Shown here piece after piece: positions 33,081 through 44,639 of a DNA stretch of 64,000 nt. The first letter of the stretch is position 1; the number at the start of each line of letters is the position of its first letter. Both the position numbers and the translations under genes were made by a program. The notes under the pieces were generated by a model. It did no database searches, was not told where the DNA came from, and was given only the letters and a program-made list of their open reading frames with translations. Source of the stretch: Erythroxylum novogranatense (Eukaryota > Streptophyta > Magnoliopsida > Malpighiales > Erythroxylaceae); NCBI GenBank assembly GCA_029891385.1, contig CM057230.1, positions 20,774,847-20,838,846 on the forward strand, written 5' to 3'.

Positions 33081-36000
33081 GGTGATATCCGAGTCCGTGT
33101 CCTGCGAAGGTGACGTATTACATCAGTCGATTGAGACTCACTATAACATTTTCTCCTCTCTTTATTTATTATTTTTTTTCCTTGAACCATTCATTAACGC
33201 AGCATAAACAGTAAGAATCCTGAGCCCATGTTCACACGTAATCATTTTCAGTTATTACAGTCATCCAATAACAATTTACAATCACCAATGTGTAAAACAA
33301 GACAACCACAATGAGCTCAAGATAAAAACAAAGCATTGTTGCACAATGATTACGAAATACAATTCGATAAGACACTAATGCGATACGGACCGATCCCGGC
33401 CTCTATCTTTTACTTGCCTACAAGAGACATACTCCGTGTCAACCGGGTATTCTTCAGACCTGAAAATAGATGCAAATTTTGGGTGAGTTTTGTGAACTCA
33501 GTGAGAAACCATCATCGATGGTTCACTCAAATCATGCATTACGCACATGGCGTACATCATAATACAGTAGTATTCAATTCGCAGTAACATAACAATTTAT
33601 AGCATTAAATAATGATTTGCAGTAACATGTAACAGTTTACAGTAAATCATGCCATCACGTAATCAGTAATTTTCACAAAACAGTCATTCATGTAAATGCA
33701 ATGCATATGTGACTCTTTCCAATTATTCGATGTTGTGCCCAAGTGTTCAATCAAGATTCATGGGGACGCGTGATTTCTCCTCGAGCTCGAGGCGGTCAAG
33801 ATCTGAGATTCGTGGATAAATCCTCGAACTCAAGGCCCGGCCAAGAATAATCGCAACTTGGGTCACAACGTCCATTATCTGTTCATGCATTTATGCATGT
33901 AATGCAGTACTCAGTGGGTTTACAGTAGTATGGCTATAAAAGCTCAGTATTGCAGTACTCAGTAATCCAGTGATATGGCTATAAAAGCCCAAGATTGCGC
34001 TTCAGCTTCATGCAAGAGTCCAATCCAATACAAGAAAAGCATGCAACTTAATCCTATACGCTTCAAGAACCATACAATTCACCTTTGCAAGTAGTTCCAT
34101 TCAAGACAAGAAAAGCATGTAATTCCATCCAATATGTTTCAAGAATCTATGTAAATCACCTCGTAAGTAATTCACATAGGCATTTAGACATTCAGGAATT
34201 TGAGAAACCAACTAGGTTATTCACCTGTATTTTCGAGCTAAAATCTGGCAGTCTCAGTGACGTCGGTGGACTAACGCTCTAAGTGTGACTCTATAACAGT
34301 GACAGTAAACAAATATTATCAATTGTTCAATCAAAACTATTTCAGAATGCACATGTAACACTTAGAAGGTGCATAATGCATGATCATGATATTCCCGTTG
34401 TAATCCAATTTCTTTTCCATTAGAAAGATCCGTTTAAAAATTAGAATCCATTGGCGCTAACGACGCTCAATTTGGACCTTAATAGGTCCCCATTTAAATA
34501 ATCACTCCAATTAAATAAAACAGTGATTAGCGGTCCATTACCCAGACCCACGTCAATTTCTCGTCCAATAATTCCCAATGTCTCAGAAAATGAAATTCAA
34601 TAAGTCATGAATCCGATGCCTCGAGAATCGGGTCAATCGGATATCGGACGAAAAAGTTATAAACAAAAGAGTGGAAGGAAGTCAGTTCAGCAAAAATACA
34701 TGTCCTAGTCGACTAGGACATGTTGTAGTTGACTAGGATGTCTACAGTGCCAAATTAGATACTTTCCTTTTTCCGACGTCCCAACATTCCTAGGTCATAA
34801 TTCTTTACTTTGAACTCCAAATTGGACAAAATTAGTGTCTATTTCATAGAGAAAAGAGAGATCTACAATGTTCATGAAGTACACAAAAGCCAAATTCATC
34901 TCTAAGGGTGTCAAAAATCCAGTCAAAGTTTCTGTCCAGTCAATAAGTTCCTAACCAGTGCAGTATTTTGTAAATTCAATAACCACCCATTTCCTTAGTC
35001 AAAAATTACAAAATAAATGTACTCAGAAAGATCACAATGTGATATACAACTTTCATGAACAGTCCAAATTCAAATTCAATAGCTAACTAGGTCAAACAAT
35101 TCAGTGAAGCCTGCTGCCCCTGGAAGTACTCAAATTAGACAGTGATTTTTCAAGCAGTATATCTCCTTACACAAATGTCAAAAAATCACTACTTTATATC
35201 CCTGAAAAGATAAGATCTCAAACTTCAATTTTCATGAAGAACCCAAATTCCAATTCAACCTCTAACAATTTCAAATCTGCCAAACAATGTACTGATCAGG
35301 GCAGCAATGAGAAACCTAATGTAGGTCCAGTTTTTTGCAAATTCATTACTCCCAAATCTGACCTTCAAGAATTACTTGCCATATATCCTTTTCAAGGAAA
35401 TTTCTTCCTCTACAACTTTTCAGAAGATCACCAAAGCCAAATCAAGTCACAAAAATTTCTAAAATTGTTTCCAATCAGAAAGCTCACAAAATCGACAATT
35501 AGGCTAGGTGTCCACAAATGACAGAAAATCAGTCAACACTCCACAATGCATAACTCCCAATATACAGATCGAAAAATAGCAAAATCAGTGGCATTGGAAA
35601 GATAACTTAATAGGCTTCAACTTTCATTTAGTCCATTTGTTCTAATTCCTTCTCAATTAATTTAGAAAAATTATCAAAACTCTAGGTTATGGTTTCGGGT
35701 ATTATTCATTCCAGTCAATAGCAGTAACTTTCCAAGCCATATAGCAACCTCTTAAAGTTAAAATTGGACAACACCTATTTCACACAAAAATGTAGCTAAC
35801 ATCCCAAAGTTTAAGTGGCCACAAACCTCACCTCATTTGCATTCCTACACAATTAGTTATGCTAACAACAGTACAATCAGTGAAAACCCTAATTTTCCAG
35901 ATTTGGTGCTAACCTTAGTTCTATCATTTCCAATGCCTTTAACACATCATTAAACATCCAAAAGAACACAAATCAGTTCTTACACCATTCATACATGTAC

Positions 36001-37070
36001 TAGGGCTAATACACAAAAATTGGCAGCACTTAATTCTTTCTTTCCAAGTAAAATCAATCATCAATATGCCATCACTAATCAAACTAAAACCACTTCTAAC
36101 ATACTACTTTCAATTCATAATTCAACCTAACCTTATACCCATTAATTCAAACCATTATAGTCATTAATTTAATGCAACCCTAAGCCTAATAAATGCTCCA
36201 AACCTCCCATTCAATGTTTCTACCTACCATGATTCATAAATTCATACTTAAAACATCATTAAAAACTTAACTTAAAAACTTACCTAATTAGCTTCCACTC
36301 CAACTCTTCACTTCTCCTACTCTCCTTTCTTTACTTCTTTTCCATCCTATGCATGGTGATATTCAAGGTAAGAAGGTAGCTTGGATGCATGAAGAAGAGC
36401 TCTTGAATTTGGAGGGAAGATTACTTTAAGAAGGAGAACAAAATCGATGGAGAAGGCAAAGTGAAGAGGGTTTTCGGATGGGAGGAGAATATAAACAAAA
36501 CAAATGTTCTTTTTCCCCTCTTTCAAGTGGAAGTTGCCGAAATATAAGGATAACAATGCATTAAATGGTGGGACACTTGGCCATTGGAGGAAGAATGAAG
36601 AAAAGTCAAAGACCTATTCAAGTTGTTGAAAAATTAAAACAAAGACCAAGCAATTCAAGCCAATTTCGGTTCCTACACATATTAAGGGTCCACTTATGGG
36701 TCCCACCAAAATAAGTCATAGGTAAGTACCAAATAACAGTAGAAAATCAACCGATTTGCCACTTGACGAATTTTTTCCTATCCGAAATTTTCTCCAAAAA
36801 TTTCGAAAATTCTGAAAATCCCATAAAATGTAAAACACACTATGAAGCAGTCAAAATAATTTTTCAACCCTAATAACCATGTTAATCACAATAAAATTGC
36901 CTTAGGCACAAAAACCGGGAATATCATGTATGCATGTACAGTTATTTCATGTGAACAGATTTCACTGTTCACTAGTACCAGTATGCTTGGACAACACTAA
37001 GAAATCCCTATCAATCTCATCCTATGCCAATTTACTACTTTACCCTTCCAGTCGGGGGTGGGATATTACA
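33081..37070 (-). mobile_element. Truncated solo LTR related to 11225-15595
   Basis: The right end GTGGGATATTACA (37058-37070), preceded by TTTACCCTTCCAGTCGG, is the inverted counterpart of the start of the 4.37-kb solo LTR. The left end GATATCCGAGTCCGTGTCCT (33083 onward) matches that LTR's other end, but its outermost ~45 bp are missing. The ~180-bp periodic module (34860-35420) and a possible small tandem block (33780-33850) are shared in architecture. With one end deleted there is no target duplication. The open frames inside (33336, 34085, 35234, 36347) are not convincing genes. Confidence 0.82.
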
Positions 37071-37073
37071 AAA

Positions 37074-37830
37074 TACTTTGTCTTCCACGCTTTGATTGAT
37101 CATGTTGTTCCAGCAGGATGATACCTCGCATCCCTATACTGGAGATGAGGGATCCCGGCCCCGACGCTTGAGCTCTGGTTCATTCTTAAAAAATGACGCA
37201 GGATACCGACTTATGGTGGACACCTGAAATAATGGCACAGCAAAGCCAGACTGTTGATGAACCTCCAACCATTTGGAGGAATTTGGCTTGGCCCTAATTG
37301 GTAGGCGCGCTATACCTCATCAATGATCGGAGCGTATGGAAGCTTCATACCACCGACCGAGAAAAAGCTATCTGAAACAGCGAAGTAGCTGCCCCCACTG
37401 CTATGAATCCTTTCAATCTTGCCAGCCAGCCTAGGTCCCCAAGACAAAGGGATATTATTCTTAATAATCGACCAGTTCAGCTCCCTTTCGGTCATCGTCG
37501 AAGGGTCGCTCAGTAGTTTTTCAACAATTTGCCCATCCTTCCGGGCACTTGCTCCGATTTCCTCATCCCCCCTTGACACTTTATTTCCGCCAGCTTCCGG
37601 CACCTCCATTATTTTCACCGCTATCTCCAGCGACTCAACAACTTGTAAAGCTCTCTTGGCGGCCAGTTCCTGATGAAGCTCTCTCAGAACCGTACTTACT
37701 TCGCCGCTAAGACTCGGAGATGCCCGTGGCGAAGGTTGGCGAGGAGGCGACGGAAAAGGAGAGGGGGAGCTAGATTCGTTCCTAAGTCTAAGTTCGTCTC
37801 TAGAGCTAGTTGACGACAGGGTTACTGAAA
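37074..37830 (-). pseudogene. Tat antisense ORF, N-terminal part (PF04195-like)
   Basis: The best frame (37310-37618) includes LNWSIIKNNIPLSWGPRL and FFSVGGMKLPYAPIIDEV, and continues after a stop with PSQIPPNGWRFINSLALLCH (about 37250). These match the two other Tat antisense ORFs in the window (from 42150 and 56137), with the 'putative gypsy type transposon' domain pattern: ...GG..LPYA...DE..., then QI.PN.WRFI..L..LC. It is cut off at 37070. Its role is unknown; in Tat elements such extra ORFs lie between integrase and the 3' LTR in reverse orientation. Confidence 0.75.
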
Positions 37831-38010
37831 ATCAAACTTACAGAACAAGGAAAGGAATAAGGACGTACCTAGTTTAGAGACTGGAATTGGAGATTTGGAT
37901 GACGGTGAAAAAGAAAATTTCGATGACTGCGAACAAGGAGATGAAGAAGAGACGAAGCAAAGATTGAAGAATCGAACACGCAGAAAGCGAAGAAGCGTGT
38001 CAATTCCGAG

Positions 38011-38020
38011 CATTTATAAC
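38011..38020 (-). promoter_or_regulatory. TATA-like box upstream of the Tat antisense ORF (fragment)
   Basis: The minus strand reads GTTATAAATG, aligned with TATAAATGTT (41951) and TATACATATT (55956) in the other two copies. It is followed by a GTACGTCC 5' splice-like site in the leader near 37866. Confidence 0.5.
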
Positions 38021-38399
38021 AAGATACTGAGCGGGCGTACTGATGGAACTTGGACGCGCGACAAAATCTGAGCCGTGCAAATTAGGGTTACCAGTTACCT
38101 ATAGCGGCGCAGCAGTTGAAAGGACGTATGTGACAGCTGCACAATAGTTACAAAGACGTTTCGTTTTAAATTTTGAAAACCTGTTAGAGGACACGTGCCG
38201 TCAGTAATGATTAAATCAAATGCCTTCATGTGCTCGGCGTCAATGTTCAACCGACCGATCCTGACATGAGCTGTCATGCACTAAGCATTGATGTTTAACC
38301 GATCGGGCCTATCACGAGCTGTCCTACAGACGAACTGCACGATCCTTATGTACTCCTTCGACCATTCTCCTTGGTCAGACTCGAGGAGTATGAGGCTTA

Positions 38400-38733
38400 T
38401 GGTTGGGTCGATCGTGCTAGGCCCAAGCCCAGACTCAGAACGGCGCATGGGCCGATCGGCTCATCCCTTGAGGATTGACCTAATTCCTATAGGTATTAGC
38501 CATATAAATTCATTACCTCATCATGAAAAAGGTACGACCTCCAAGAACCCTATTTTTCTTTATTTACCAATTACCAAAACTCTCCCAAGAGACTAACTTG
38601 AGCGTCAGAGGGGCCTGCCGGAAATCAACCCCCAGCGTGCCTTTATTATTTTGTAGGTATCTTTGAACCAGAATCAGTCAATCTCATGGATCCAAGCAGC
38701 AGCGCCTAGTCCCACTAAAATTTGACAGAACCA
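38400..38733 (+). repeat. LTR of the Tat fragment
   Basis: It starts TGGTTGGGTCG and ends GACAGAACCA, corresponding in reverse complement to the 40998 and 50516 LTRs (TGGTTCTG...CCCGACCA). It is diverged and shortened to 334 bp. Confidence 0.75.
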
Positions 38734-39111
38734 CATCTTATTTATGATATAACAAATAATAAAATAGGTATTTTTTGTATTTTGTCTGCTAATACAAGTT
38801 GAGGGATTATTCAGTATTTTTATTCGAAATAGTTTTATACCTAACGCGGTGCCTCGTAGTTTTCATGTGATTAGTTGACGGAACATAGTTTATTTTTTAC
38901 GGACAGGGATCTCCGTGTCCATGGGATACTTGTGCCCATGCTTCAAGGTCTGACGCCGTCGACTTATTTGACCACGATAATGTGGCGATTGGACTTCATT
39001 CAAGTGTTCTGTTGGTAAAATCCTATGCTCAATAGTTCTTTTGCATTCTCTCGTTAAAGACCTCTCAAGAGAGAAGCTAAGCCCTTGTTGATCATCTTTT
39101 AGTCAGAGAAA
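38734..39111. other. Upstream region of the second BAHD gene
   Basis: ACGGACAGGGATCTCCGTGT (38898) parallels ACAGACAAGGATATCTATGT upstream of the first gene (20445), and AGAGAAGCTAAGCCC (about 39070) is a shared leader motif. No clear TATA box at a usual distance was seen. Confidence 0.6.
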
Positions 39112-40425
39112 ATGATGATTCATGTGGAGAAGATTTCGGAAAGTATGGTGAAGCCATCTTGTCCAACCCCGGACCATCTTCGTCATTGCCAATTGTCATC
39201 CCTTGATCAAGTCATGGTTGGAGTTTTCCCACCCTGGTTTCTCTTCTACCCTAGAAAATCCAACATCACCAATACAGAAAGGTACCAAAGGGTGAAAAAA
39301 TCCTTGTCTCAGACCTTAACCCTTTTTTACCCATTTGCAGGGCGCGTCGTAGGTAACTCTCAAATAGACTGCAACGACGAGGGAGTTCCCCTCGTGGAAG
39401 CTAAGGTCAGATGCGCCATGCTCCAAGTTCTCCAAACCCCATATTGCAATCATCTCAACAAGTTGATCCGCCTCGAAGTTGACGAATCCACTGATCTCAT
39501 TGCTTTTGCTCAAGTCACTTACTTCGACTGTGGAGGTATGAGCGTCGGGATTGGTCTGTCCCACAAGATAGCCGATGCCTCCTCATTAATTACGTTCCTC
39601 AACACTTGGGCCGCTGTTGCTTGTGGGGATAGTAATGTATCTGTGCCTCGTTTCGACACTGCTAAGTACTTTCCGCCGATTAATGTATTGGGGTTTGACC
39701 CTTCCTTTGAGATTGTTCATGGAGAGCATAACCTTCTCATGCGGAAGTATCTGTTCAACGCAATAAGCTTAGCAGTTCTTCAAGATAGATACACTGACAA
39801 AAGGACTGGCACCGGAGACCATCGACGACCGACACGAAATCTGGCGTTAACAACTTTTATATGGGAGAGATTCCTGGCAGCAACTCAAACGAAACCTGCT
39901 CCTGATACAGTTTACGTTTTGAGAACACCCATTAACTTACGTTCAAGAATGGAGCCACCTCTCCCGAGGCAATATATTGGAAACTTTGTATACGAGCCAG
40001 TGGTTGCAGTGCTTGACAACAAGGCCATGGATTCATACTCCGGCACTCGTGTCATAAACCAAATGAGGGAAACAATAAGAAGCGTGGACAAAGGATTTGT
40101 GAAGAGACTTGAGGATGGCGAGGAGCATCTGAAGATAATGCAAGATAGGGCAGAGGCACTTGGTAGCGGGAAGGAAGTTCCACTGCCGATCACAAGTTGC
40201 TTGTTTCCGGTTTATGAAACTGACTTTGGATGGGGAAAGCCTCTGTCGGTTTCCCTTGGACGTTGGCCTTATGACAATTTAGTTTTATTAATTCCAGCAA
40301 AAGAAGCAGATGGTATTCAGGTATACCTTAGCTTGAAGAAGGAAGACATGTTCAAGTTCGAAAGAGACCCAGAGATTAACGCACTTGCATCTCCAAACCG
40401 TGATTTCCATCAATCTCTTATGTAG
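39112..40425 (+). CDS. BAHD acyltransferase, clade III (vinorine synthase-like), paralogue 2
   Basis: This is a complete intronless gene of 437 codons with no breaks. It keeps HKIAD (151-155), NLRSRMEPPLP (275-285) and DFGWG (371-375), so it should be an active acyl-CoA-dependent acyltransferase acting in the cytosol. Compared with the gene at 20570 it differs at about 70 residues (roughly 84% identical by hand count). The changes cluster at 171-180, 201-210 and 391-394; in the last, VAFFP becomes VLLIP just after the DFGWG region. Clusters like this could alter the acceptor pocket, though that is inference. The start is shared with the paralogue (AAAATGATGATTCATGTGG). Its leader lacks the upstream ATG of the first gene. 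It sits between two Tat elements. Confidence 0.95.
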   Translation: MMIHVEKISESMVKPSCPTPDHLRHCQLSSLDQVMVGVFPPWFLFYPRKSNITNTERYQRVKKSLSQTLTLFYPFAGRVVGNSQIDCNDEGVPLVEAKVRCAMLQVLQTPYCNHLNKLIRLEVDESTDLIAFAQVTYFDCGGMSVGIGLSHKIADASSLITFLNTWAAVACGDSNVSVPRFDTAKYFPPINVLGFDPSFEIVHGEHNLLMRKYLFNAISLAVLQDRYTDKRTGTGDHRRPTRNLALTTFIWERFLAATQTKPAPDTVYVLRTPINLRSRMEPPLPRQYIGNFVYEPVVAVLDNKAMDSYSGTRVINQMRETIRSVDKGFVKRLEDGEEHLKIMQDRAEALGSGKEVPLPITSCLFPVYETDFGWGKPLSVSLGRWPYDNLVLLIPAKEADGIQVYLSLKKEDMFKFERDPEINALASPNRDFHQSLM

Positions 40426-40429
40426 CATT

Positions 40430-40997
40430 AATTTACTCGAATTAAGCCACTGTGGTTTAGCTGCCAAGAGCCCAAGGCGAGCGTTTATTTATTTTTCTAG
40501 TTTTTTTTCGTGTATAATTGTGTTTCCCTTCGTTTTATTTAAAAATAAAAATTAAATTTTCATTATCTATTTCAAAATTTTAATATGCACATTAAAAATT
40601 AATTTGTACATTTTTGGTTGCATAAAAAGTCGGGTATTTTCAGGAAACACAGTGAGTGAATGAGGAAGGAACCTATATTAAAGAATATATTAAAAAGAAC
40701 AAGATAACAACTAAAATCCAAACATAAAGATGTTATGAAGAAGAATAAAAGAAGTTTACGATTTTGTGATACTTGTTCAAAGTATAGTTAGATCTTGTTG
40801 ATATGCTATGGTGTTATTGTTGGAAAATTTTGATATTTCCCATAAAGTTGGATAATATGTAATTGCATTTTTCAACTTTTTAATAACTTATCGATTAAAT
40901 TATATAATTTAATTCGGATAAAAATAATAAAGTAGCACAGTAAATGATCTAAGTCAATGAGTCAAAATTCACGAAAAAATAAATCTTGATTAGTATG
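40430..40997. other. 3' flank of the second BAHD gene
   Basis: The stretch TTTCATTATCTATTTCAAAA (40557) parallels TTTCACTATCTATTTTAAAT downstream of the first gene (21994), so the duplication included the 3' flank. AATAAA-like signals occur near 40541. No gene is seen. Confidence 0.6.
40993..40997. repeat. Target site duplication (left) of the full Tat element
   Basis: GTATG here is repeated at 50948-50952. Confidence 0.92.
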
Positions 40998-41428
40998 TGG
41001 TTCTGTCGGATTCTGACGGAACTGAATGTTGCCGTTTGGATCCATGAGTTGGCTGCTTTCTGTAGTAACTTCAACGTTGAGATTCCTGCAAAACAAAGAA
41101 GGCACGTCGGGGGTGGTGTCCCGATTAGCCCCTCCGACGCTCAAGTCAGTCTTTTGGTGAAGGTAAGTTCGTTGTAAACAGAGAGAATTAGGTTTATGAT
41201 TGCCTACCTCAATTTGGTGAAATTATCCCTTAAATATGAAGTAACAACTAGGTTTTAGTCTTTTACGTGTTTGCACGGAGTCTCTCTCCTACAAGTGGGC
41301 TGAGGAGAGCGTGGATCAGGCTTGGGCTTGACATAGCCATTAGGTATGAGACTGATCTTTGGTGATTGGACCAATCGGCCCATACGACGTTGAGACTGGG
41401 TTCTGGCCCAATTTAGCCGACCCGACCA
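40998..41428 (-). repeat. 3' LTR of the full Tat element
   Basis: It is the direct repeat partner of 50516-50947, starting TGGTTCTGTCGG and ending GCCGACCCGACCA. A purine tract (minus-strand GAGTGGGGGGCTTA, 41429-41442) abuts it. Confidence 0.93.
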
Positions 41429-41950
41429 TAAGCCCCCCACTCCTCGAGTCTGAGCAAAGAGAAGGGTCAGAGGAGTATGTAGAGGTTTTGTAGCTCGTAC
41501 ATAGGACGACTCGTAATTGGAGCGATCGGTCGGACATTGAGATATAGTTCGTCTGTGGGACGTAGTCGATCGGTCGGGCATTGTGGTTGTTGCTCATATT
41601 CGGGACGGCTCGTAATTGACCTGATCGATTGGCTGAGTGTCCTAATCGGTCGGCATTGGCAATTATTACACAATAGCTCGCGCTACACGGATTGGGTGGT
41701 CATCATTAGTGAACGTGTGGAGCATTTATTGTCGACGGCGCGTGCCTTCTGACAACTTTTCAGAATCTGAAACGGATCGTCCTTGTAACCATTATGCAGC
41801 TGTCATGGATGTCCTTTCAACTGTCGCGTCGCTCCAACTTTTTAAATAAACCCTAATTTACCTTGGCTCGGATTCTTCCGCGTGTCCGAGCTCGTTCGGA
41901 TTTTCTCCACGTGTCACGCTCTGGTTGGGATGTCCGTTTAACTGATCTTC

Positions 41951-41960
41951 TATAAATGTT
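41951..41960 (+). promoter_or_regulatory. TATA-like box for the Tat antisense ORF
   Basis: TATAAATGTT lies about 200 bases before the ATG at 42150, followed by a pyrimidine-rich leader and AAATAG|GTACG, a plausible 5' splice site (42097). The equivalents at 55956 and 38011 are at similar distances. The LTR promoter drives the other strand, so this would be an internal antisense promoter; it is untested. Confidence 0.5.
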
Positions 41961-42149
41961 CAGGATCGATATGCTGTGAGTTTTCTTCACACTTGTTTCG
42001 TTCTTGCTTTCATTCTACCTTCGCTCACTCTTTCTTGCTCTCGGTTCGAAAATTTCCGCCAACGTTGTTCGATTTCCTTTCTCCATTCACTAAATAGGTA
42101 CGCCCTTTCTTCCTCTAAGTTTTCTTATTAAAACCTCTTCTTGGTAAAC

Positions 42150-44322
42150 ATGTCGACTACCGGTGCTAGAAGTATGGTAGAGGTGTCGAGGAAATATCGA
42201 CGAGGAGAGAAAGGATGGGTTGGTTGTGGAGGGTCGCCAGGAAGCATCGACGAAGACCGTAAAGGAACCTGAATCGGTCAATACTCGATATAACATCCCC
42301 TGTGTCCCGGGACCTCGGTGGCTTTGGGAACGAACGATCCACAAAGAACTCGAGTGGATATTTCATTGCTTCGATAGTTTCTTCTCGGTGGGTGGCGTGA
42401 GGCTTCCATACGCCTCGATCGTCGACGGATATGCACGACCTATCAGCTAATGCCAAGCCAAATTCCTCCGAATAGCTGGAGATTTATAAACGGTCTGGCG
42501 TTGCTGTGCCACCAGTTCGACTGCCCTCCTTCGATCGGCGTCTTGCGCCATTTCATGAGATTGAGTCAGAGTCCGATCTCTGGAGTCGGGATCCCTTCTC
42601 TACAGTACCGAGATGCTCGGTATCGGCCGACCGGGACAGCTTCAAAGATCTCTTCTTGGCGGACAAAGTTTTTCTTTATGAAACCCCCAGGATCCTCCTC
42701 CGAGTCTCGGCCGTGGAGGTACCCCTTAGCCGAGCAATGGAATGACGTGTCGAGCGTATCCCTTAGTAGGGAGGAGTGGATAGTAGTAGATCGTATTAAA
42801 GCGCTCGGTCGATATGACTTCGCTCGGCTCGTCCTGGGGCTATTTTTTTTGGGGCCTCGGCCAATTCTTTTCTCGTCGACCCTCCGCCTTAACGGGCTCG
42901 AGAGGAGCCCCTACCGTTGAACCCGTGGTTTAGTTATTTATCGCATACCTTGATTATTACATCTCCTCTAACTTGTGTTTGTTGCAGTGCAGCCATGGTG
43001 AGAGTAGAGGACTATACCGGGCCTGCCGCTCCTTCTAAGTCCAAAAAGCAGGCCACATGGAAGAAGAAGGGGAAGGAAGCGGAGATTGGTGAGGGCTCCG
43101 CTCCGTCGGTGGATCTCGGTCGTTCTACGGTGTCTCTGGTCCCTTCACTTGTTGAGGACAGCCTGCGAGGTCGGCGTCATTGCCGATCGCACCCGTAGCA
43201 CGGCCGAAAGGTGTAGAAGAGGATGAGGAGGAGGAAGTGGATCCTCCTCTTAAGAGAAGGAGACTGGTCCGACTTCGTGATCTTCCATCCGACCCGTCTG
43301 GGCTAGTTGAGAAGGCAAAAGAGAAGAAGAGCAAAGGGAAGAGTCAAGCGACTGGCGCCGGGCAGTGGGAGTCTTTGATCAAGCTGCCCATGACCTCCTC
43401 GATTGGGGACTTCGACGTGTCCCGCCACATTGTTGAGAGGATTACTCCTCCCGCAGACGAGGAGAAGTTGGATAAGAAGAGTAATCAGGAGATGGGGTCT
43501 CTACTCCTTCGCAGCTGTGTACGAAGCTCAGTTATGTCCTTTGCAACGGTGTAACGTCTGGAGGCTCTGGACTGGAAAGTTCAGGACCTTCATGAGCAGA
43601 TGAGGACTTTGAAGGACGAGCTTTCGGAGGTGAAAGAGGGGAGAGACTTTCTTCAGGCTCAGAATTCCTCTTTAGAGGAGGAGAAAAAGATTCGGGAGGA
43701 AGCAATGAGCGTTTTGAAAGCTCGAGTCGATACGGGGGAGGAGGAGAGGATCCGGGCGATTACGGAGAAAAGTAAGATGGTCAAGGCGTGCTTGGTCTTG
43801 GAGCGGAAGGTGGAGTTGGAGAGGAAGCTTAAAGAAAAGTTCCTCCAAGACTGCCATGCAACGGTGGAAGGCAGGCGTAGGATCGAGGAGGTGTTGACGA
43901 AGCTGGGATGCTCTGTTAAAAAGCAGAGAATCGAGGCGATCAAGCGGAGGAAGAGAAGGAATCTAAATGCGGAATGCTTGGAGCTTGCCTGTGACGCAAC
44001 CCTTTTGGTCCTGAGGAAGTGCTATGAGGTTCACGTTCCCGTTGGGTCGGAGCGGCCTTCATTTGAAGAGTATGCCGAGCCGTTGCTTCCTGCTCTTGGC
44101 CTTTCGTTAAATGAAGGAGAGGGCCGTCGGGGAGCGGACCGTTACTCCGAACGAGGAGTTGGATCTCAGCTCGGAGGAAGAAGAAGAGGGGGATGTTTCC
44201 TGCCAGCTCCTCTCGACCCAATTGCAGGCCCTTCTCTCCCCTTGGCCGATTCTGCTGCCGACCCTTGCTCTGCTGACCCGGTTGTTGGTTCTTCGTCTCC
44301 TCCTCCCGAGGCGTCGGGGTGA
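42150..44322 (+). pseudogene. Tat antisense ORF: PF04195-like domain, basic/acidic linker, coiled coil
   Basis: Starting MSTTGARS, the N-terminal half (to about 42780) has the 'putative gypsy type transposon' pattern: GGVRLPYASIVDGY, then SQIPPNSWRFINGLALLCHQ, then SIGVLRHFMRLSQ, but in shifted frames. A possible intron (about 42920-42991, ending TTTGTTGCAG) precedes a second part (43000-43554) with a lysine-rich stretch and KRRRLVRLRDLP. The C-terminal third (43600-44322, one frame of 240 codons) is a strong coiled coil: LKDELSEVKEGRDFLQAQNS, LEEEKKIREEAMSVLKARV. At least two frameshifts make it inactive. The function of such ORFs in Tat elements is unknown. The same order is found at 56137-58114. 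Confidence 0.85.
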
Positions 44323-44639
44323 TTGCTCCCTCTGTGAAGCTCATCCGGTCAGGCCTCAGACCGGAACTTTTGTTTTTAATGTCGCTTCCTTTGTAAAGCT
44401 CATCCGGTCGGGCATGTGACCGAAACTTTTGAAATGAATGATAATGTGTTTTTTACTATCTCTTCTGCTTTTTTGTTACCTCTTATGCGTTTAGGGTGAG
44501 ATTGTCTCCTCAATTAGCGGATTGTGAACGAGTGTATTCATTTTGTGTCGAACGGGCGAGTTAGGTCAGTGATTATGAGGCCGTATGGTCCTAGGTTTTA
44601 CCTTGGGATCCTGGGTGAGTGTGTTCGATCTACGCTGAG

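Larger units (their letters stand above)
37071..38733 (+). mobile_element. Tat-type Gypsy fragment: antisense ORF and 3' LTR
   Basis: It resembles the right-hand end of a Tat element in pol-sense plus orientation: part of the antisense ORF (minus strand), leader, polypurine stretch GAGGAGTATGAGGCTTA, and an LTR (38400-38733). It is cut at 37070 by the solo LTR. Motifs such as GGATCCA and GACAGAACCA at the LTR's end match the LTR of the full element at 40998-50947 in reverse complement. The LTR is about 100 bp shorter than in that copy. Confidence 0.8.

Noticed and set aside
33336..33587. 83-codon plus-strand frame beginning in LTR sequence
   Set aside because: It lies within the truncated solo LTR and has no recognisable product.
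43659..44344. Minus-strand ORFs of 61-134 codons under the Tat antisense ORF
   Set aside because: They are shadows of the coiled-coil coding strand; products are Ser/Leu-rich without recognisable motifs, and the plus frame has the conserved architecture.
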